Below, piece by piece: positions 37,501 through 45,500 of a DNA stretch of 64,000 nt. A program made the position numbers and the translations under genes. Under the pieces are notes generated by a model. The model ran no database searches and had not been told where the DNA came from. It was given only the letters and a program-made list of their open reading frames with translations. This DNA comes from Distichodus sexfasciatus (Eukaryota > Chordata > Actinopteri > Characiformes > Distichodontidae), in assembly GCA_032718565.1 (NCBI GenBank), contig JAVGVS010000012.1:2986450-3050449 (forward strand). Direction: 5' to 3'. Each line of letters starts with the position of its first letter. The stretch's first letter is position 1.

Positions 37501-39848
37501 GTCCAGTGCTGTTTACTGAGAGTTACCTCAGTACTGTTTCACAAATCTTCCAGTTTTTAGCGATAATATAATTGCGTTTTGCATAAAGGAAGTCATTCCT
37601 AACCCATTTGATCTAAATTCACTATGTAATTACACTGCCAGCATCACTTGTGGGCAGCCTGGTTAGTGACACAGACTCTATTTATTGTTCAGTCTAATTG
37701 TTGTTTTGAGAGACTTAGAGCTGAAATGTGGGTCTGAGATCACAGCAGAAGAACTGTTTCCCGTAAACAGATTGTATGAAAAAGACTTTGTAATGTACTG
37801 TAGTAATTTACAGTGATTTTGGAAAAAGTTCTTCTGAAATCCTGATTTTTTTTCCTAAACTTGCCCTATTAAAATCAGTATGACTTAAGACTTTGACTCT
37901 TTTGCTGTTTTATGAAATTATTTACAGTATAACTCACTAACCTACATCAATAGTTGTTTCATTTTTAATAATAGTAGTCAGTTTAACCTGTTCCTCTGTT
38001 AAACTGTATAGTTTTTAAATGATTACAGTCTTAAAACATATTTCAGTATTTTTTTCTCAAGCTATTCAGTTGGAATGCATTTTTGACAAATGATGGAAAA
38101 TTATGGGTAGCTCTGGACTTTTTGAAGTCGTATCGTCAGTCTGTTTTGGCTGTTGTTTTTATATCTGTTGATAAAATTATATCCAAGTTCTTGTGGGGTG
38201 ATGAGGATTTGCAGGATAGTGTGTTGTACGCTCAGTGGGAGTTTGACTGACCGCTGTGTTCCAATGCTGATATGTTTCAGACACAGGGAATATGGAAGTG
38301 CTGCATATGTTTGGCACAGAGGAGCAGAAGAAGCTCTGGCTCGAGCCTTTACTGAGAGCAGAGATTCGATCCTGCTTCTGCATGACAGGTAACACACACC
38401 CTCTCGCTCATACACACACATACATAGGGGTGTAAAGTTGCCAGCTGCCAGTTTTTCCCTTCTACCTAAGACTACTTCAGCATAGAAGGACAGTTATGCC
38501 ACTCAGTGGAAAGACAATGGAATCTTTTATTTTCTCATTTCTTTACTCACAAGCTCTTTGACAAATGAATCCTACTTTTAATAGCATTTTTATGCATAAG
38601 TACACTTAGCTAAGGAGCTGAAGAGGGAGTAGAGAATTCACTAGTTAGAGAGAGGGAATGATTCTGAACCAAGATCTGAAATTTAGTGATTGTCATTGTG
38701 AACACACCACAGCATAGCACACAGTGCACCACAACAAAATGTGACCTTTGCATTTGACCCATCTGTGAAAGAGTAGTGGGCAGCTGACATGGGCAGTGCC
38801 CAGGGAGCAGTGCTTGGGAACGGTGCCTACCGAACATAGGGCGAATGCCCTAACTTTTACACTACCAGCTGACCTCATTGTAACCAGTGTTAACTTTGTA
38901 AATGAAAACTGATGGAAAAAAAAAACTATGACAAAAGTATATTCCAGCTTGTGGTGACAAAGAATGGGAGATGACACTGTCATCATTTTTGGCATGTTAG
39001 ACCACAAACACTCCTTAATGTTAATTAAGAAAATAATAACCTTGTGTGCCTCCTTAGAATCTGGCTTTAAGACAAGCAGGAGGACAGGTGACAGATTCCG
39101 GCTCCAAACTGGACAGTGTTTATCATTGGAATGTCCACATATTTTCCTTTACACAACGGCTATTTGAGCATCTGCCTCCCGAACGGGACATTCGTTCACT
39201 GTAGTATACACACACAATGTGGCTTTTCCAGTGCGTCCCACGAGTGAGGAGTGAGTTTAAGTACTTTGGAGAATTTTCAAAATGGCAAGAATCATTTGGA
39301 GAAAATATCTCTGGAGCAGAGCAGCTGAAAGGAGACACAAGGGAACGAAAAATGAGTCATTTCCGCTTTCTGCTCAAATCTGTCAGAGGATTGTGTGTGT
39401 GTGTGTTTGTGTGTGTGTTTGTGTGTGTGTGCGTGTGCAATAATTTCCTGTCTTTTTCACTATTCAGATACTGTCTAATTGCGTTAAATCTTTGCATATG
39501 GTTCTACATAGAATGTGTGTGTCTCCATCTCCGTTTTTGATAGTCCCCTGGCTTATTGAAAACGCCAGGTATGTGCAGAAAAGCCTCAACAGTGTATAAA
39601 GATGTAGCTCACTTTCAGTATGAGCATATGAGCTGCAGTGTTAAGAGCTGAAATGTTTTTTGTACCTGAATTATCCTGTCATTATCCTATCTGCTCTCTT
39701 TCTCTCTCATTGTTTTCTCTCTCATCTCTCCCCCTCTTCTTCCCTCCAGAGCCAGATGTTGCCTCCAGTGATGCCACCAATATGGAGTGCACCCTTATCA
39801 AAGACAAAGACCACTACGTCATCAATGGCAAAAAGGCGTGGAGCAGTG
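25448..39848 (+). CDS. acad11: acyl-CoA dehydrogenase family member 11, 5' part (13 exons)
   Basis: Thirteen exons with GT/AG introns and consistent phases give 529 residues. An APH/kinase-like domain (about residues 35-290) carries the nucleotide loop GQSNPTF (44-50), a candidate ATP-contact Lys in VLRKKPPG (63/64), the catalytic loop HGDFRIDN (212-219) and the metal-binding equivalent VLDWE (232-236). The acyl-CoA dehydrogenase N-terminal region follows (about 365 on), with GLWNLFLPAVSGLSQVDY, NCQAPDTGNMEVLH, FCMTEPDVASSDATN and VINGKKAWSSG. Without a HAD domain before the kinase domain, this is ACAD11, not ACAD10. In mammals ACAD10/ACAD11 take part in 4-hydroxyacyl-CoA breakdown through a 4-phospho intermediate, and ACAD11 is mainly peroxisomal. 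Human has a Trp where this protein has Ala in GKKAW. The coding sequence stops mid-gene at a phase-1 donor; the FAD/catalytic half lies beyond 64000. Confidence 0.95.
25661..25760 (+). CDS. acad11: acad11 coding exon 2
   Basis: Acceptor tcttttctgcag|ctctgg, donor cacaag|gtgaac. Encodes SGQSNPTFLIQ and the FVLRKKPPGPLLPGAHK segment (nucleotide-binding lobe). Confidence 0.95.
26318..26593 (+). mobile_element. hAT-like MITE, 276 bp, in acad11 intron 2
   Basis: Ends tagtgtgaccagaca and its inverted partner tctggtcacccta; both termini carry the gacca/tggtc word. Flanked by a 7-bp identical duplication gtataaa (26311-26317 and 26594-26600). Too short to encode a transposase. Confidence 0.75.
27334..27565 (+). 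mobile_element. tRNA-derived SINE (family A), full length
   Basis: Head gttggtggtgtaacgctagg (A-box region), B-box-like ggtttgaatcc, body with 'gctgcccactg' and 'gatgggtcaaatgcagaggt', tail gacaaataatcactcact. Ends about 40 bases before acad11 exon 3. Confidence 0.85.
27607..27732 (+). CDS. acad11: acad11 coding exon 3
   Basis: Acceptor gtgtgtgtgtaacag|gtagat, donor gtgcag|gtcagc. Encodes VDREYAVQKALHSAGFPVPQ through FYIMEHVQ, 42 codons. The acceptor lies about 40 bases after a SINE. Confidence 0.94.
27953..28160 (+). mobile_element. tRNA-derived SINE (family A)
   Basis: Head ggggaagttggtggcgtaac, B-box-like gtttgagtccc, body through 'atggatgggtcaaat', then a shortened tail ending in tandem cact units. 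Confidence 0.85.
28298..28459 (+). CDS. acad11: acad11 coding exon 4
   Basis: Acceptor gtgtctcacag|ggccga, donor agacaa|gtgagc. Encodes GRIFRDPRLPGVSPAERGAL through GAGYCRRQ, 54 codons. Confidence 0.95.
29053..29217 (+). CDS. acad11: acad11 coding exon 5 (catalytic loop)
   Basis: Acceptor tttcttctag|gtgtcg, donor acagag|gtacaa. Encodes VSTWTKQYRASAHRSIPAM and the kinase-like catalytic loop HGDFRIDN. Confidence 0.96.
29990..30100. repeat. long near-perfect inverted repeat
   Basis: A 31-base arm at 30009-30039 (starting ttaaagatgctgtaaaatg) matches the reverse complement of 30064-30094 at 30 of 31 positions with a 24-base spacer. A third partial arm (ggattctacatt) lies at 29991-30002. Confidence 0.85.
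30125..31215 (+). mobile_element. tRNA-derived SINE (family A) split by a hAT MITE
   Basis: The head and B-box-like ggttcaaatct lie before 30248. The SINE body resumes after 31151 (aacacagctctctgagctgccc) and ends near tgtctgtaatgtcaaataat. The SINE is therefore older than the MITE inserted in it. Confidence 0.75.
30248..31151 (+). mobile_element. hAT-like MITE, 904 bp, with perfect 8-bp TSD
   Basis: Termini tagggttgcaccgatacca and tggtatcggtgcatcccta are inverted repeats of the common fish hAT type. Perfect target duplications gtatcaac lie at 30240-30247 and 31152-31159. The interior is non-coding, with repeated 'tactcgtactcg' words near both ends. Confidence 0.9.
31313..31454 (+). CDS. acad11: acad11 coding exon 6
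   Basis: Acceptor cctctctgtacag|gcccgt. Encodes ARVIAVLDWELSTTGQPLAD, then a variable loop. The donor at gagg|gtgggg is chosen because it keeps phase with exon 7. Confidence 0.92.
32078..32775 (+). mobile_element. hAT-like MITE, 698 bp, in acad11 intron 6
   Basis: Starts tagggctgaaatgattattt and ends gaatcgatagctgcagcacca, imperfect inverted partners. Flanks gattaatc (32070-32077) and gattaatg (32776-32783) match at 7 of 8 positions. No coding frame. Confidence 0.8.
33060..33181 (+). CDS. acad11: acad11 coding exon 7
   Basis: Acceptor ttttccctacag|gcgttc, donor gcacag|gtacac. Encodes PPPEDLISIYCRCRGIHS through FKMACIAQ. Confidence 0.95.
33850..34090. mobile_element. possible degenerate MITE
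   Basis: Contains cgaatcctt and a 'cgcaatcgaatcgtgag' section like other fish hAT ends, next to a gcccatgcccaatctgcatg stretch. Boundaries were not resolved. Confidence 0.25.
34243..34402 (-). mobile_element. tRNA-derived SINE (family A), rearranged
   Basis: Reverse-strand copy: cacagtgcaccacaatgaaa, body, 'gagcagtgcttggg', then a shortened head ending accaactgcccg. The B-box is lost. Confidence 0.75.
34539..34610. repeat. 32-bp perfect tandem duplication
   Basis: Unit 34539-34570 (beginning ttagtgttattagattag) is repeated exactly at 34571-34602, with a third partial unit of 8 bases. It ends about 50 bases upstream of acad11 exon 8. Confidence 0.95.
34662..34768 (+). CDS. acad11: acad11 coding exon 8
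   Basis: Acceptor gtgttttgcag|ggagtg, donor cacag|gtcaga. Encodes GVYARYLLGNASAPNAADF through ALNIAHR; ends in phase 2. Confidence 0.94.
35009..35123 (+). CDS. acad11: acad11 coding exon 9
   Basis: Acceptor tttgtttacag|ctcttc, donor cagcag|gtcagc. Links the kinase-like and dehydrogenase regions and encodes KGHAVLQQVKQFMRQHVLPA, the start of the ACAD fold. Confidence 0.92.
35704..35781 (+). CDS. acad11: acad11 coding exon 10
   Basis: Acceptor gtgtgtttcag|caaatg, donor ttaaag|gtgaat. Encodes QMNEYYTKHADGPERWETPP and VLNMLK, 26 codons. Confidence 0.93.
35950..36628. repeat. degenerate TTAG-rich minisatellite in intron 10
   Basis: About 650 bases made of drifting copies of 'ggttaggattagattatg/gattaagttta' with a spacing of roughly 20-30 bases, resuming briefly after the MITE at 37256. 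Strand composition is strikingly biased: very little C. Confidence 0.75.
36629..37255. mobile_element. Harbinger-like MITE, 627 bp, TTA target
   Basis: Left end agctacgttcacactgcca and the right-end complement ggctacgttcacactgcca agree in 18 of 19 bases. Flanked by TTA (36626-36628 and 37256-37258), the 3-bp target duplication of PIF/Harbinger elements. The interior holds further inverted 'cgatc/gatcgg'-type words and no transposase. Confidence 0.8.
37350..37488 (+). CDS. acad11: acad11 coding exon 11
   Basis: Acceptor gggtgtatttag|atgaaa has a poor pyrimidine tract. Encodes MKARSAGLWNLFLPAVSGL through FNCQAP; donor ccag|gtctgt, phase 1. Confidence 0.92.
38281..38388 (+). CDS. acad11: acad11 coding exon 12
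   Basis: Acceptor gatatgtttcag|acacag, donor gacag|gtaaca. Encodes DTGNMEVLHMFGTEEQKKLW through IRSCFCMT. Confidence 0.95.
38440..38683 (+). repeat. dispersed repeat R1, copy 1
   Basis: About 240 bases from cagtttttcccttctaccta to agagagggaatgattc and beyond match 42912-43166 closely. Both copies run directly into a reverse-strand family A SINE. Confidence 0.8.
38684..38873 (-). mobile_element. tRNA-derived SINE (family A)
   Basis: Tail agtgattgtcattgtgaac, body with 'aaatgtgacctttgcatttg' and 'gggcagctgacatgggcag', and a shortened head ending actaccagctg. Confidence 0.82.
39393..39440. repeat. (GT)n microsatellite, interrupted
   Basis: gtgtgt runs broken by gttt and gcgtgtg, in acad11 intron 12. 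Confidence 0.85.
39750..39848 (+). CDS. acad11: acad11 coding exon 13 (last in window)
   Basis: Acceptor cttccctccag|agccag after a long pyrimidine tract, donor cagtg|gtaagt. Encodes EPDVASSDATNMECTLIKDK through INGKKAWSSG. The following exon, which should begin in the conserved AGxPxC region, is not found before 64000. Confidence 0.95.
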
Positions 39849-39929
39849 GTAAGTCTGTGTTTTACTTCTGTTAATCCAAGTCACTTGCCTGTTGATCTGT
39901 CCCACGAGTAGCCTGTTACTGTTCATTTT

Positions 39930-40230
39930 TAAAGGTCCCACATTAAGAAAAATTAACTTTTTTTTTTAACCTTCTTTGGACATCTATTTGGATCTGTACT
40001 GCCCCTAACACACTGTAAGGGTGATAAAAATGATCAATTGTGTTACTATTAATTTCCTAATGTCGGAAATCGTGTTCCTAAACGAGCCGCTTAGGTTTCT
40101 CCCCTACTTCTGCGTCACTGTAGGGGACATTTGAATAACTCCACCCTCCTATCTGAGCATCTCCGTCCACCAGGTAGAACTGCTAGCGCTTTCTGATCCG
40201 CCATGTTTTCTCGCAAGTGCTAGTGTAGGA
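39930..40230. mobile_element. possible interspersed repeat at start of the large acad11 intron
   Basis: Begins aaaggtcccacattaagaaa and continues through cctaaacgagccgcttaggt, a pattern I associate with common fish DNA-element remnants. Family and ends are not certain. Confidence 0.3.
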
Positions 40231-40559
40231 ATCACAATGAAGAAGTCTCCCAGTGGAGTGTTGTGTTGAACATGTACGGCTGTATGGATGGTCTGTTAGC
40301 AGCAGCCATGTCGATGATTTTCACATGAGGTAAACTTTTTACCATGCTCTCTACACCCCAGTTCCGGAGTGGGCGGTGGGCAGCAGTGACTCTTTTGCAT
40401 TTAGGAATACTAATAGGAATACTAATGAGAAACAGTCTGTTCTGAAAGGGACTGAGATAGAGGGGTAAAAAGCAGGTGAAGATGCCTAATCTGAGAGGTA
40501 CTTTCAGCAAACTACTTCAGAAACATGTTTAGTGGATCTCATAGACCTATTTTAGCTTG

Positions 40560-40830
40560 TTGATCAAAGGGTTGTGTCGCTCCTGCTGCGCTTGGCCCAC
40601 TGTGGCCGGTGGTCAGGGTCCTCTCCGGGCACTTTTCGGCAGGGGGGGTGTCTGGTCTTGGCTGGGTGGGGGGGCTGCTGCTCTCTGGTTGCCTGGGGTC
40701 TGCTCCTAGGTGGGGTGGGGGTGGCCTTCGTCAGTTCGTATAGTTCAGATTTGCTCAGTGAAATTTGTAATTAAAAATAAAGTTGTCCTCCGAAGAGGGG
40801 TGGTGGTGGCGGGATTAAAAAAAAAAAAAA
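40560..40830 (+). mobile_element. possible poly(A) retroposon 3' end, G-rich
   Basis: A G-rich stretch (several runs of 5-8 G between 40640 and 40730) is followed by AATAAA at 40776-40781 and a 14-base poly(A) at 40817-40830. That is the spacing of a polyadenylated cDNA end. The source gene or LINE is not recognised, and no target duplication was confirmed. Confidence 0.35.
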
Positions 40831-40935
40831 GAGATGCCATGGCCCCAGTTTTTACAGAGTACAAAGATCTAAAAAGGCAGATATAATATGCATATATACT
40901 GTAAATAGACTATGAAATATAAGCTCTAAACTAGT

Positions 40936-41166
40936 CGCAGTTGGTGGCACAACAGCAAGGTGTTCGCCCTGTGATCAGAAGGTCACAGGTTCAAATCCAG
41001 GCCCAGTAAAGGTACCACTGAGCAAGGTACCGTCCCCAAGCACTGCTCCCCAGGCGCTGCCCTTGTTAGCTGCCCACTGCTCCTTCATGGATGGGTCAAA
41101 TGCAGAGGTCACATTTCGTTGTGTGTGCTGTGCTGTAGTGCGTTCACAATGACAATCACTCACTTA
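40936..41166 (+). mobile_element. tRNA-derived SINE (family A), near full length
   Basis: Head cagttggtggcacaacagc, B-box ggttcaaatcc, body 'gctgcccactgctccttcat', tail gttcacaatgacaatcactc. Confidence 0.87.
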
Positions 41167-42420
41167 TAGAAAAAGAAAATATGCAATTTAGTTTAATTAG
41201 AAAATGTTAGTCACATTGTGCATTGAGATGAGTTTTATATGAACATACAGTTCTTATATGTGTGTGAAGGTGAAAAAGTTTTTAAAAAGTGAAATGCATA
41301 GTTAGGTTTTAGTCTGAAGATTGAGCTGCTTGCATGTGCAGGCACCAAAAAAAGGCCCTAAAAATCTTGTCTGGTTTGGACCAGTTTGTTCCTCTTTAAA
41401 GCAGAAAGACGTATATCATCACTACAGTTCACCCCAATAAACGCTTATGTTTGACAGTATTTGTGTGATGTCTCACATAACATTTACACACGCTTAAAAT
41501 GTTTACACAAACCAACTCGGTGCAATCTGTCCATAATGAAAGGCGTCACTGATTTAGGAAAGATACAAAGAGCATCACAACGGGTGGCAAAGCCGAAGCA
41601 GGCCGGCTATCTGAAGTCCTTCTGGAGCGAGGATGCCGCAGAAAAGAGGAGTCAAGCTGAGAGGCAAAGTGGAGACAGGTGGGGGGTGGGGACGTTGTGA
41701 AGGGGATGCTGGGAAACTTGCAGCGTTTATTCTTGAGCTGCAACATGAGTGACATTTCATTTTATCATTTCTTCTTATGGCTTTTTTGGATGTTGATGGA
41801 TTTGTTTTCCCATGTTTGATTTATTTTTATAAATAAAATGCTTGACTTCCTTGTTCCATTTTTTCATTTTCATTTTCACTTCGCATTTGTATGAAGTTTG
41901 GGAAACTGGATTTTTTAATTCAACCACAGACTTCTAAACGACTGCCTCGTCTGAATTATGGTGGTGTGTGGGTCATGTTTTGTAACCAAAATCTGTTTTC
42001 ATGTTATGAAATGTTGCCTCGCAGTACATTAGAGCGAGATAATGTCGTTTGAAGGTATTTTAGTTGGTCTCTGTCAGTGCAGCCTCAGGCTATTTTTTTG
42101 GGTTGGATGGAGAGCATTTGGAATTTCTCTCCTCATCTTCAGCCCAATTCACAGTCTTCCGGATCTTTCTGGCTGGGGGCCCACTGTGGGTTTTAGGCTT
42201 TCACTATGTTTTTCCCCCTCAGCATAGTGAGAACCAAAGGGCCCTTGTTATTGAAGAATGGAACAGAACCGTTTAACTCTTGGAGAATGCAATGTAGGAC
42301 AACTTTGGTTCTGCATTTAAATCATTTGCTGCTCTTTGTTTTGTAGAATCCAGCAAAACTAAGCTGCAGAAATACATGTTTCAAACAATAAATGGAAACG
42401 TTATTTGGCTATACAGTCTT
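41167..42420. other. acad11 large intron, nothing recognised
   Basis: No exon of acad11 and no clear repeat family. An open frame near 41461-41700 is Lys/Glu-rich but unlike any family I know. Confidence 0.4.
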
Positions 42421-42423
42421 GAG

Positions 42424-42873
42424 TAGGAGTAGGTGTTGGCAAGGACCTCACGATAAGATACGTATCACAATACGTTGGTCTATACATGTGATATATTGTG
42501 ATATTCTACAGTTCACTGAAAATGTAAAAACAGCTGAAATGCAAGTTGCTGTGTACGATCTGGGTGGTCTTAATGAATCACATTGCATTAATAATTCAGC
42601 CAAAATAACATAACTCAGAACTGAATTTGAACTTAATCGTCTTTGCATTTTAACACACTGAACTCATGGACACCAGAAACGTTAAGATAAAGTGCATAAG
42701 ATTGAAAATAAGAAATTAAAGTGCCAAGTCAGTTATCTGTGGCTGCTTGTGGTCCATGATTCTCCCCTTCAGAAATATCGATTTTTGGAGCTAGAAATTG
42801 ATATAGTATATGGTGAAAGGAAATATCGGGATATATTGATGTATCGATTTTTTTGCACAGCCCTAGTCATGAG
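42424..42873. mobile_element. hAT-like MITE, one clear end
   Basis: The right end is atcgatttttttgcacagcc followed by cta, and 'gatatattg/gatattc' words fill the interior, as in fish hAT MITEs. The left end (near ttggcaaggacctcacgata) does not match well, so it has decayed. Confidence 0.55.
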
Positions 42874-42911
42874 GGTTTTTGGCTGGAAATTCATGGTGTG
42901 GAAACTGAAAG

Positions 42912-43166
42912 TTCTGCCAGTTTTTCCCTTCTACCTAAGACCACTTCAGCATAGAAGGACAGTTATTCCACTCAGTGGAAAGACAAATTAATCTTTTAGT
43001 CTCTAATTTCTTTACTCACGAGCTCCTTGACAAATGAATCCTACTTTTTCATAGCACTTGTACTTGTAATAACTACACTCCCCATACATTAGCTAAGGTG
43101 CTGAAGAGGCAAGAGAGAATTTACCAGTTAGAGAGAGGGAATGATTCAGAACCGAGATCTAAAAAT
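42912..43166 (+). repeat. dispersed repeat R1, copy 2
   Basis: Same order of words as 38440-38683 (ccttctacctaagac.acttcagcatagaaggacag, tttactcac.agctc, agttagagagagggaatgat) with scattered differences and one longer insertion. Confidence 0.8.
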
Positions 43167-43314
43167 TAGCGATTATTTGTCATTGTGAGCACACCACAAC
43201 ACAGCAGGCAATGCTCATGAGTACTTCAGTGGTACTTTTACCGGTCCTGGATTTGAACCTGCGACCTTCTGATCATGGGGCAAACTCCCTAATCATTACA
43301 CCACCAAGTGCCCC
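43167..43314 (-). mobile_element. tRNA-derived SINE (family A), internally deleted
   Basis: Tail gcgattatttgtcattgtga, then ggcaatgctcatgagtactt, B-box complement ggatttgaacc, end ccaccaagtgcccc. Confidence 0.82.
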
Positions 43315-43698
43315 AAGTGATTGAAAGGGTCATTGTCGATGATTTTAGCAGGACATCAGGGTTGCCTCCTGACTCTTTTAGAGCAATGTCCGGAGTTATT
43401 TCTAAAGCATCACTGATTCCAGGACCTTGGTTTTACCTAACACAGGTGAAGGAGAACATTTTTCACCCAATGTCTCTGTCGCTGCACCATTGGAATCCAC
43501 TGAGATCACAGAACTCTTCCCCTTGATCCTACCAACATTTTTAACAGCAGCAACTCAGCCTTTCAAGCTGGCTCCCTGTCCAAGTACTTGCCAGACTCAA
43601 ACCTGCTTAGCTTCAGATGAAGATCTAGAGTGAATTGCAGGTGATATGGAGGTTGACTAGTATTGTTATGATAGTGATGCATGGATTCAGAGCTGATA
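43315..43698. other. unclassified block, possible 5S-like fragment
   Basis: 43588-43625 (ccaagtacttgccagac, then aacctgcttagcttcagatg) loosely resembles the complement of the 5S rRNA internal promoter region found in some fish repeats. A weaker version lies near 55485-55515. Too diverged to call a 5S gene. Confidence 0.2.
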
Positions 43699-43932
43699 AC
43701 AGTTGGTGGCGTAACGGTAGGGTGTTTGCCCCGTGATCAGAAGGTTGCAGGTTCGAATCCAGAGCCGGTAGAGTTACCACTGAGGTACTCGTGAGCAAGG
43801 TACCACTGCTCCCCGGGGGCTTGTTAGCTGCCCACTGCCCACTCCTGCACGGCTGGGTTAAATGCAGAGGTCACATTTCGTTGTGGTGTGCTGTGGTGTG
43901 TTCACAATGACAAATAATCACTCACTTTCAGA
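43699..43932 (+). mobile_element. tRNA-derived SINE (family A), full length
   Basis: Head cagttggtggcgtaacggta, B-box ggttcgaatcc, body and tail caaataatcactcactttc. One of the best preserved copies in the window. Confidence 0.9.
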
Positions 43933-44334
43933 ATGAAATGAAAACATTGATGAGACATCATACATATCGTAATGTCCCTCGCAAAGCAAGTGTGGAGACG
44001 TCAGCCCACTTCATCACAACTTTTAATAACTTCTGACACTAACAAGTAGTTCGGGAATAAAAATGTCTAATGATATTTCAGTTGCTTTTTGTGATTTGAT
44101 ATGAATGGTAATGATCCACATATGATACTGTCTAATATTGACCAGCATTGAATCGAAATCACATCAGTGTTGAATCGTTTTCTATTGAATCGATGTATCG
44201 GATCATGATGAAACTTGTGATTTATACCCTTATTGATGACCCTTATTTATCTTTATTAGATAGAACCTTAGTTAATGCACCTTGTGCATCTAGTCATCTT
44301 TTGGGTAACACGTTGTGTTGTGCTATGTGTTGGT

Positions 44335-44540
44335 AAAGGTGTTTGGCAGAGTGGTCTGAGAACTGAAACCCTGTGTTGGTGACCATATCATAGGTGGTTT
44401 AAATCCCAGGAAAAGCTAACAAGCCCATTGAGGTCCTGAGTAAGGCCTCAACCCTAAACTGCTCTAACGAGTTTGTCCCTGTAATTAGGAAATGTAAGAT
44501 GCGTTGGATGAGAACATCTTATAAATGCTGTAAAATGTTG
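44335..44540 (+). mobile_element. tRNA/L2-tailed SINE (family C)
   Basis: tRNA-like head (gtttggcagagtggtctgag, with a B-box-like ggtttaaatcc), then 'ctaacaagcccattgaggtc', ending in an L2-type tail with gagaacatcttataaatgct. Shares the tail with 56330-56480. Confidence 0.65.
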
Positions 44541-45253
44541 TTAAATGTGTAGCACTCCCCATCACTCCTTCTCAACATTTCAACACATAACACTCTCAGT
44601 AGAATTTACTGTTCCAAACTTTAGGTTTCAATTTTGTCACATCATAAAACCCTGTACGTCTCCCGGCGGGGTTTGTTGTGTTGAATCCAGCGTACCAAGC
44701 CACTATTGACCCTGTTGTGGGTGGGTGGTCGCCCGATGCCTTTGTCAAGATAATGTCTGATATCAATTGTGATTCTCTGAGGTCGAGCTCACTTTCTGGA
44801 ACTACTTGGCTTCCTTTAGTCCCTGGATCTGTTTGCCATCATGGCTCCTCAGAACTTCTGGAGATTGTCCGCACCAATGCCGATACACTGCTTCTAATAG
44901 TGGTGGGGTTGGAATGAGATTCGCCGCTATTGTCTGTTTCTAATTACTGTCAGAGATGTCCTCTCTGCATTTTCACTCGAAGATGTGCATGTTCGTTTGA
45001 TTCGGCAAAGGACTGTAAGAGTTTGACAGCGCCAAAATTCTTTTAGCATGACTGCTGTTAGAGGGTGAAGTGAAGAAGGATTACCAATATAGAGGTATGG
45101 TTTGGAATATGATCGATGACGGTCTTTGTTTACATGTATATTTTTATTTATTTATGGATCAGTGAGCCAATTTGAGCCACTTGTTTACTATTCTGTTGCT
45201 CTTCTGGATGAAGCCAGAACAACTTTGTCCATGTCTCACTTGTGTTGGCCTCT

Positions 45254-45500
45254 CTTTGCTGGCTTTCCATGAAGTTTAGAATTTATTTTAAAGTTTTGCA
45301 GTTTGTTTTTAAAGCCTGGCATGGCATCGTTCCATAAAAAAATGTGTGATCTTCCATCCTGCTCTGTGCCAAGCTCACTCAGGTGTGTAAACAAAGGTAT
45401 TTCTCTGATGTTGCTCCAAGGCTTTGGAATGACCTCCCTTTGCATATCAGGTATTCTCCCTCTACTCATTCTTTGGGCAACTGCTGTTGCTTAAATGCAT
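45254..45500 (+). pseudogene. LINE reverse-transcriptase ORF, C-terminal remnant
   Basis: From 45254 one frame reads LCWLSMKFRIYFKVLQFVFK and AWHGIVP. After a frame break, from 45383 another reads CKQRYFSDVAPRLWNDLPLH and IR. These are the 'HWLPVxxRIxFK' and 'APRLWNxLP' blocks at the end of ORF2 in L2/Rex1/CR1-type LINEs. Frameshifted and dead. Its 5' part may extend back to about 44650, where similarity is unclear. Confidence 0.8.

Noticed and set aside
41461..41700. 79-codon Lys/Glu-rich frame as a missing acad11 exon
   Set aside because: It does not match the expected AGxPxCKIA continuation and lacks an acceptor in the right phase.
43588..43625. 5S rRNA gene
   Set aside because: Only a short, diverged resemblance to the internal control region in reverse; no complete 5S sequence.
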